Shown here in pieces: positions 58,438 through 64,000 of a DNA stretch of 64,000 nucleotides; position 1 is the first letter of the stretch; the number at the start of each line of letters is the position of its first letter. Origin of the DNA: Propionibacteriaceae bacterium. Lineage in GTDB: Bacteria; Actinomycetota; Actinomycetes; Propionibacteriales; Propionibacteriaceae. A program made the translations under genes and the position numbers. The notes beneath the pieces were generated by a model. That model did not search any database, was not told the origin of the DNA, and worked only from the letters and a program-made list of their open reading frames with translations. The stretch is taken from positions 1-64,000 of the forward strand of contig JAISCA010000066.1 of NCBI GenBank assembly GCA_031265875.1. Direction: 5' to 3'.

Positions 58438-60540
58438 GTGACTTCGGACGATCTGACCGCCTCTTCGACCCGCCGTGCCCCCCGGAGCGGCGCGGGGGGG
58501 TACGAGGCCCGCCACTTGCTGGTGCTGGAGGGTCCGGAAGCGGTGCGCAAACGGCCCGCCATGTACATCGGCTCGACCGACACCAAGGGCCTGATGCACT
58601 GCCTGTGGGAGATCATCGACAACTCGGTCGACGAGGCCTTGTCCGGCTTCGGCCGCCGCATCGACGTCCGCCTGCTGGCGGACGGGTCGGTCGAGGTGGT
58701 CGACCGGGCCCGTGGCATCCCGGTCGACATCGAGCCCCGGACCGGTCTGGCCGGGGTCGAGGTGGTGTTCACCCGTCTGCACGCCGGCAGTAAGTTCGGC
58801 TCCGGCTCGTACAACGCCGCCGGTGGTTTGCACGGGGTCGGGGCCTCGGTCGTGAACGCCTTGTCGGCCCGGCTCGACGTCGAGGTCGATCGGGAAGGCG
58901 CGACCTGGGCCATGAGTTTTAGGCGGGGGCTGCCGGGCCGTTTCGAGGGCGATGGGCCCGACGCCGGCTTCACCGCTCAGTCCGGTCTGCGCCGGATCGG
59001 CAAAGTGGGCAAGACGGTCACCGGCACCAGGGTGCGTTACTGGCCGGATCGTCAGATCTTCTTGCCCGAGGCCGGCCTGTCCTGGTCCGCCCTGGTCAAC
59101 CGAGCCCGGCAGACCGCCTTCTTGGTGCCCGGTCTGGAGATCGCCCTGAGCGACCGGCGGGGGGAAGCCTCAGTCGACGAGGTCTTCCGCCATGACGGCG
59201 GTGTGGCCGAGCTGTGCGATTTCCTGGCCTTGGACCCGCCTCTGAGCGAGGTCTGGCGGTTGCGCGGACGGGACCGCTTCACCGAGACGGTGCCGATGCT
59301 GGACCAGTCCGGTTCCATGACGCCGCAGGACGTCGAACGCGATCTGGAGATCGAGATCGCCCTGCGCTGGGGGACCGGCTATGAGACCACGCTGGCATCC
59401 TTCGTCAACATCATCGCCACACCCAAGGGCGGCACCCACGTCCAGGGCTTCGAACGCGGTCTGGCCCGTGCCTTCGCCAAGGCCTTGGACGGCACCAGGC
59501 TGACCAAAGCCACCGACGAAGTGCTCAAAGAGGACATCATGGAAGGGCTGACGGCGGTCGTGACGGTGCGTCTGGCCGAACCTCAATTCGAGGGTCAGAC
59601 CAAGGAGGTCCTGGGCACCCCGGCGGTCACCCGTCTGGTGGCCAAGGTGGTCGAGAGCGAGTTGCTCGAACTGTTGACCAGCCAGAAGGCGGCCCTCAAG
59701 CCGGTCGCCCGGACCGTCATGGAGAAAGTGGTGCGGGCGGCCCGCACCCGGCAGCAGGCCCGGGCCCAGCGCGAGGCCCAGCGGGCCAAGAACGCCTTGG
59801 CCTCCAGCTCCTTGCCGCCCAAGCTGTGCGACTGTCGCTCCAACGACTCCGACCGCACCGAATTGTTCATCGTCGAGGGAGACTCCGCCTTGGGCACGGC
59901 CAAGCTGGCCCGCAACTCCGAGTTCCAGGCCCTGCTGCCGATCCGGGGCAAGATCTTGAACGTTCAGAAAGCCTCTGTCACCGACATGCTGAAGAACGCC
60001 GAGTGCGCTTCCATCATCCAGGTGGTGGGAGCCGGCTCGGGGCGCGGTTTCGACTTGGAGCAGGCTCGTTACGGCAAGGTCATATTCATGGCCGACGCCG
60101 ACTCCGACGGGGCCCACATCCGCTGTCTGCTGTCCACTCTCTTCTTCACTTACATGCGGCCCATGATCGAGGCCGGTCGGATCTACACCGCTGTGCCGCC
60201 CCTGCACCGTTTCGAGATCGTCCAGCCCAAGAAGGGCCAGGACCGTTTCATCTACACCTACTCCGACCCGGAGTACCAACGCAAGGCGGCCGAGCTGCAG
60301 AAGCGTGGCATCCGCTTCAAAGAGCCTCAGCGTTACAAGGGGCTGGGCGAGATGGACGCCGACCAATTGGCCGAGACCACCATGTCGCCGCAGCGGCGCA
60401 CCCTGCGCCGGCTACGTATCGAGTCGGCCGAGACGGCCAGCCGCGCCTTCGAGGTCCTGATGGGCAACGAGGTCGCGCCCCGGCGCGAGTTCATCGTCGA
60501 GGGCGCCTACAGCCTGGACGCCGACCGGATCGACCTCTGA
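58438..60540 (+). CDS. parE: DNA topoisomerase IV subunit B
   Basis: The 700-residue ATPase subunit of a type IIA topoisomerase, for decatenation. The GHKL ATPase has the N box EIIDNSVDEAL intact, but its G1 box reads VVDRARGIPVD, with Ala for the middle Gly of DxGxG. The transducer domain, TOPRIM (FIVEGDSALGTAK, DADSDGAHI) and C-terminal EVLMGNEVAPRREFI segments follow. It is called ParE rather than GyrB because it lies near sigA and faces the parC-type gene, as in Streptomyces; gyrB normally lies near dnaA. The start is GTG. It converges on parC with 80 bp between stops. Confidence 0.88.
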   Translation: MTSDDLTASSTRRAPRSGAGGYEARHLLVLEGPEAVRKRPAMYIGSTDTKGLMHCLWEIIDNSVDEALSGFGRRIDVRLLADGSVEVVDRARGIPVDIEPRTGLAGVEVVFTRLHAGSKFGSGSYNAAGGLHGVGASVVNALSARLDVEVDREGATWAMSFRRGLPGRFEGDGPDAGFTAQSGLRRIGKVGKTVTGTRVRYWPDRQIFLPEAGLSWSALVNRARQTAFLVPGLEIALSDRRGEASVDEVFRHDGGVAELCDFLALDPPLSEVWRLRGRDRFTETVPMLDQSGSMTPQDVERDLEIEIALRWGTGYETTLASFVNIIATPKGGTHVQGFERGLARAFAKALDGTRLTKATDEVLKEDIMEGLTAVVTVRLAEPQFEGQTKEVLGTPAVTRLVAKVVESELLELLTSQKAALKPVARTVMEKVVRAARTRQQARAQREAQRAKNALASSSLPPKLCDCRSNDSDRTELFIVEGDSALGTAKLARNSEFQALLPIRGKILNVQKASVTDMLKNAECASIIQVVGAGSGRGFDLEQARYGKVIFMADADSDGAHIRCLLSTLFFTYMRPMIEAGRIYTAVPPLHRFEIVQPKKGQDRFIYTYSDPEYQRKAAELQKRGIRFKEPQRYKGLGEMDADQLAETTMSPQRRTLRRLRIESAETASRAFEVLMGNEVAPRREFIVEGAYSLDADRIDL

Positions 60541-60620
60541 GCGCGGCCGGCCCGGCGGGACGTGGTCCAACGTCGGGGCCAGACGAGTTGGTGGACCCGG
60601 GAGCGGGGGACTGGTCCAGC

Positions 60621-63062
60621 TCAGTCCAACCGGCGGCTGCCCACGGCGGCGATCGGTTGGGCGGCCGGGGAACCTGACATGTCGCGCCTAGAGTCGGGCG
60701 TGGGCAGGGGGACGGGGCTGCCGGAAGCGGCGGCGGCCACCGCCGGAGCCGGACCGGCCCAGGCCAGCAGCAGGCTGTCCTCGCCTTTCAAGAAACGATG
60801 GCAGCGCACGCCGCCGGTGGCCCGGCCCTTGGCCGGGTAGAGGTCCAGGGCCGTCACCTTGACCGTGCCGGCGTCGGTGCCGGGCAGGGCGGCGGCCGAG
60901 CCGGCCACCGTCACCACCTCGGCTTCGGCCGGGTCGACCGCGCCGAAGAAGACGACTTGGGCGCCACGGCCCAAACTGACACCGGCCATGCCGCCGCCGG
61001 CCCGGCCCTGGGGCCGGACCTTGGCGGCGGGGAAACGTAGCAATTGGGCGTCGGAGGTGACGAAGACCAACTCGTCCGACTCTCGCCGCAACTCGACCGC
61101 GCCCACCACCTCGTCGCCGTCGGCCAACCGGATCAGTTCCCAAGCCTCCTTGGACAAGATCTCCGGATTGGTCCGCTTGACCTGTCCCCCCCGGGTGCCG
61201 AAGGCCCAGCCCAGGCCGCCTGGGTCCAAACCGGTCAAGGCCAGAGCCCGTTCGCCCGCTTCTAGGGCGATCAACTCGCTGAGGGGAGCGCCGCCTTGCA
61301 GATTGGGCGCGTCGGCCGTGGGCGGGATGGCGGGCAGGTCGATGGCCTGGCAGCGGACGACCCGCCCCCAAGAGGTCAAGACTCCCAACTCGCCCCGCGT
61401 CACGGTGCGCAAGGAGGAGACGATGACGTCGTGACTGGCTCGCGGCCCGCTGAGGCCCGGTGCTTGATCGGAGTCGATGCGAGCGATCAGGCCAGCCGAG
61501 CCGAGCGCCACCAGACAGGGTCCGTCCGGGATCTCGATGGGAGCGGCCGAGGCCGGGCTGGTCACCCCGGCCCCTGACAGCAGAACGGTGCGACGAGGCG
61601 TGCCGAAGCGGCGCACGACTTCGTCTAAGTCTTCCGCGACCTGCCCGGCCAAACGTTCGGGCGAAGCCAGGATGGCCTCCAAATCTTCGATCTGGGCCCG
61701 CAACTGGTCGGCCTCGGTCTCCAATTCGATACGGGACAGCTTGGTCAGGCGGCGCAGTTGCATGTCCAAGATGTGATTGGCCTGGACCGGCGTCAACTCG
61801 AAAGCCTCGATCAGACGTTGGCGGGCCTCGGCCGCGTCGTCGGAACTCCGGATGATGGCGATGACGTCGTCGATGTCGAGAATGGCGATCAGCAGGCCCT
61901 CGACCAGATGCAAGCGCTGGCTGGCTTTGTCGAGTTGGAAACGAGCCCGCCGCCGGGTGACTTCGAGGCGGTGGTCGAGGAAGACCCGCAGCAACTCGAT
62001 CAAACCGAGGGTGCGGGGCTGGCCGTCGACCAGGGCGACGGCGTTGATGGCGAAGGAGTCCTCCAACTTGGTGCGCAGGTAGAGCTGCTCCAGCAGAGAG
62101 TCCGGGTTGATGCCGTTCTTGACCTCGATCACCAACCGGGTGCCGTGGCTCAAGTCGGTCAGGTCCTTGACGTCGGCCACGCCTTGGATTTGCTTGCGCT
62201 CGACCAGGGTCTTGATCTGCTCGATGATCTTCTCCGGGCCGATCAGGTAGGGCAGTTCGGTCACGACGATGCCCTTGCGCCGGGGGGAGACCTGCTCGAT
62301 CCGGGCCGTGGCCCGGATTTTGAAACTGCCCCGGCCGCTGGCGTAGGCGTCGCGCAGGCCGTCCAAACCGATGATCTTGCAACCGGTCGGCAGATCGGGA
62401 CCGGGTATGAAACGCATGATGTCGTCCAGGCTGGCCTCGGGCTGGGCCAGCAGGTGTTTGAGGGCCTGGACCACTTCGACCAAGTTGTGGGGGGCCATGT
62501 TGGTGGCCATGCCGACGGCGATGCCGGCCGCGCCGTTGACCAGCAGGTTGGGCCAGGCGGCGGGCAGCACCACCGGCTCGGACTCCTTGCCGTCGTAATT
62601 GGGGCGGAAATCGACCGTGTCGGCCTCCAGATCGCCGGTCATGGCCTCCGCCGCCGGCCCTAGCCGGCACTCGGTGTAGCGCATGGCGGCCGGTCCGGCG
62701 TCGGGCGATCCGAAGTTGCCGTGCCCGTCGATCAAAGGCAGGCGCATGGCCCAAGGCTGGGCGATCCGGACCATGGCGTCGTAGATGGCGCTGTCGCCGT
62801 GCGGGTGCAGCACGCCCATGACCTGGCCGACCACGCGGGCGCACTTGACGTGGGGGCGGTCGGAGCGCACCCCCATCTCGGTCATGGAATAGAGGATGCG
62901 GCGTTGGACCGGTTTGAGACCGTCACGGGCGTCGGGCAGGGCGCGAGCGTAGATGACCGAGTAGGCGTACTCCAGGAAGGAGGTCTCCATCTCCTGGCAG
63001 ACGTCGATGTCGATGACGCGCTCATCAGAGTCCTCATCGAGGCCACGCGGCTTGGCTGCCAT
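60621..63062 (-). CDS. parC: DNA topoisomerase IV subunit A
   Basis: The 813-residue DNA-cleaving subunit. The winged-helix domain has the catalytic tyrosine Y129 in AAMRYTECR. The quinolone-determining region HPHGDSAIYD keeps the sensitive residues S91 and D95. The tower and coiled-coil domains are followed by a C-terminal beta-pinwheel (from about 500) whose repeats look degenerate (GLIARIDSDQAPG, GLGWAFGTRGGQVKRT); the GyrA box QRRGGKG is not seen. That supports ParC over GyrA. The tail is Pro/Ala/Ser-rich. The ATG has CAGGAGC 6 nt upstream. Confidence 0.9.
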   Translation of the reverse strand: MAAKPRGLDEDSDERVIDIDVCQEMETSFLEYAYSVIYARALPDARDGLKPVQRRILYSMTEMGVRSDRPHVKCARVVGQVMGVLHPHGDSAIYDAMVRIAQPWAMRLPLIDGHGNFGSPDAGPAAMRYTECRLGPAAEAMTGDLEADTVDFRPNYDGKESEPVVLPAAWPNLLVNGAAGIAVGMATNMAPHNLVEVVQALKHLLAQPEASLDDIMRFIPGPDLPTGCKIIGLDGLRDAYASGRGSFKIRATARIEQVSPRRKGIVVTELPYLIGPEKIIEQIKTLVERKQIQGVADVKDLTDLSHGTRLVIEVKNGINPDSLLEQLYLRTKLEDSFAINAVALVDGQPRTLGLIELLRVFLDHRLEVTRRRARFQLDKASQRLHLVEGLLIAILDIDDVIAIIRSSDDAAEARQRLIEAFELTPVQANHILDMQLRRLTKLSRIELETEADQLRAQIEDLEAILASPERLAGQVAEDLDEVVRRFGTPRRTVLLSGAGVTSPASAAPIEIPDGPCLVALGSAGLIARIDSDQAPGLSGPRASHDVIVSSLRTVTRGELGVLTSWGRVVRCQAIDLPAIPPTADAPNLQGGAPLSELIALEAGERALALTGLDPGGLGWAFGTRGGQVKRTNPEILSKEAWELIRLADGDEVVGAVELRRESDELVFVTSDAQLLRFPAAKVRPQGRAGGGMAGVSLGRGAQVVFFGAVDPAEAEVVTVAGSAAALPGTDAGTVKVTALDLYPAKGRATGGVRCHRFLKGEDSLLLAWAGPAPAVAAAASGSPVPLPTPDSRRDMSGSPAAQPIAAVGSRRLD

Positions 63063-63143
63063 GCTGCTCCTGTTCGGCTGGGCCGGGCATAAGTCCGTCC
63101 GCAGGCTACCGGTTGAGCGGCGTCAGCCGTCGTCGCCGCGCGG

Positions 63144-64000
63144 TCAAGGCCGTTCGGGGGGCGGGGGCAGACAGGCCTGTAGACCGGGCTGCAGACTGGC
63201 GCCGTCGGACCCTCGCACCTCCGGCACCGGTTCGGGCGTCCCCACTCGGTCGCGCCAGCGTTCGCGCCAACTGCCGTGGGCCAGCACCTGCTCGACCGGG
63301 TTCAGCTCCCGGATGGCCACGGCCGCCACCTGGTCGGGGAACTGACGGGCGAAATCGGCGTAGATGACTGGATCGAACTGGCCGTCGTCGCCGATCAGGA
63401 GCCAGCGCACCTGGGGGAAGTCACGGGCCAAGGAGCGCAGAGCCCGGGCCTTGTGCTCGCGACCGCTGCGGAACCAGCCGGTGTTGGTCGGGCCCCAGTC
63501 GCTCAGCAACATGGGGCCGGCCGGGTAGCCGTGACGGAGCATGAAGCGCTCTAAGAAGGGCAGGGTGTTCCAGGAGCCAGTGGAGACGTAGAAGACGGGC
63601 GCGCCGGGGCGTTGACGCAGGATCTCGCGGTACATCTGGGCCATGCCCGGCACGGGCAGACGGGCCGACTCGGTCAGGACTAGGTAGTTCCAAGCCGCCA
63701 CCAGCAGACGGGGCAGGTGGGTGGTGATGATGGTGTCGTCGATGTCGGAGATCAGACCGAAACGGACTTGGTCGGACAGGATCAGGACGCGGGCGGCGGT
63801 GGCGGGGCAGTCGTCGGTCTCGACCGTGACCTGACGCCAACCCGGTCCCAGACCGTGGTGGTCGACCGTGACGTCGATGTAGCCGTCACGGTCGGACACG
63901 ACATGGACCGCCCTGGGTCCGATTCTGATCACGACCGGCCGATTGACGGCCGGCAGGGCGGCCAGGTTGCGCCAACCCCGCCGCTCCAGCCAGGCCTCGT
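63144..64000 (-). CDS. App1-type phosphatase (DUF2183), 5' part beyond the window
   Basis: The frame runs off the right edge; 285 C-terminal residues are visible. A beta-sandwich-like part comes first. The HAD-like App1 domain follows with ISDIDDTI (the DxDxT catalytic motif, given here as SDIDDT), FYVSTGSWNTLPFLERFM, LLSDWGPT and LIGDDGQFDPVIY (motif IV acids). The fungal App1 protein is a phosphatidate phosphatase; the bacterial members are presumed to act on lipids or other phosphates. It lies 82 bp before parC in the same direction. An internal GTG at 63932 is not the start, because homology-like sequence continues upstream. Confidence 0.85.
   Translation of the reverse strand, partial: EAWLERRGWRNLAALPAVNRPVVIRIGPRAVHVVSDRDGYIDVTVDHHGLGPGWRQVTVETDDCPATAARVLILSDQVRFGLISDIDDTIITTHLPRLLVAAWNYLVLTESARLPVPGMAQMYREILRQRPGAPVFYVSTGSWNTLPFLERFMLRHGYPAGPMLLSDWGPTNTGWFRSGREHKARALRSLARDFPQVRWLLIGDDGQFDPVIYADFARQFPDQVAAVAIRELNPVEQVLAHGSWRERWRDRVGTPEPVPEVRGSDGASLQPGLQACLPPPPERP

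Noticed and set aside
62700-62830. Quinolone-resistance mutation in ParC
   Set aside because: The key positions S91 and D95 keep the sensitive residues.
1-64000. CRISPR arrays, rRNA genes or phage modules
   Set aside because: No regularly spaced repeats, rRNA sequence or structural phage genes were seen on either strand.

Overview
The window is a high-GC chromosomal segment of an actinobacterium. The evidence is strong GC bias at third codon positions, a B12-dependent class II ribonucleotide reductase as the only RNR in view, the DUF3107/DEAD-helicase/AdnAB/NudC/UvrD2-like gene set, a PknG-like kinase, tandem housekeeping and alternative sigma-70 factors, and a topoisomerase IV pair next to sigA. 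A Propionibacteriales-type organism fits, but that placement is an inference. There are no rRNA genes, CRISPR arrays, phage genes or complete insertion sequences; one possible IS remnant lies at the left edge.

Layout. 1-565: a truncated ORF tail, a 26-bp direct repeat and apparently empty DNA. 566-8364: metabolism, with leuB, a Gfo/Idh/MocA oxidoreductase, ilvE, citramalate synthase, a small beta-rich protein, a fumarylacetoacetate-hydrolase-fold enzyme and a CPBP membrane protease; leuB, ilvE and cimA point to branched-chain amino acid synthesis with isoleucine made from citramalate. 8365-10990: an accessory patch (HXXEE protein, DUF2867 protein, solitary Mrr-type endonuclease) beside tRNA-Glu(CTC) and tRNA-Gln(CTG); gltX, often found here, is absent. 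11077-13086: DEAD-box helicase and DUF3107.

13174-24660 is the most unusual region: a nine-gene, minus-strand, mostly overlapping operon encoding TelA, a small conserved protein, a CbxX-type AAA+ ATPase, a four-helix membrane protein reminiscent of GlnX, a coiled-coil protein, a zinc-ribbon/PknG-like Ser/Thr kinase with a helical-repeat tail, a zinc-ribbon PP2C phosphatase, a VWA protein and a zinc-ribbon/FHA protein. It combines the kinase-phosphatase-VWA (TerY-P-like) triad with TelA and a PknG-GlnX-like signalling unit, and looks like a self-contained phospho-signalling system.

24876-43014 is a DNA-repair island: AdnA and AdnB, NudC, RecC-RecB-RecD, a short UvrD2-like helicase and LexA. 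Two complete double-strand-break resection machines therefore sit side by side. LexA has an SOS box over its own promoter, and two more boxes bracket the promoter of a divergent 97-residue membrane protein that occupies the position of the SOS division inhibitors (DivS/ChiZ) of other actinobacteria.

43209-52691: RDD and DUF2752 membrane proteins, nrdR-nrdJ with a recognisable promoter and two NrdR boxes, two tandem auxin-efflux-type permeases, a YbjN-like chaperone-fold protein and a universal stress protein. 52743-64000: alternative sigma factor, oligopeptidase B-like protease, principal sigma factor SigA, a DUF6882-like protein, ParE and ParC (convergent), and the C-terminal part of an App1-type phosphatase running off the right edge.

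Many genes carry a TANNNT hexamer 6-7 nt before the start codon (leuB, the oxidoreductase, ilvE, the FAH gene, nudC, recC, lexA, the YbjN-like gene, parE and others), the arrangement expected for leaderless mRNAs. This was used to choose several starts.
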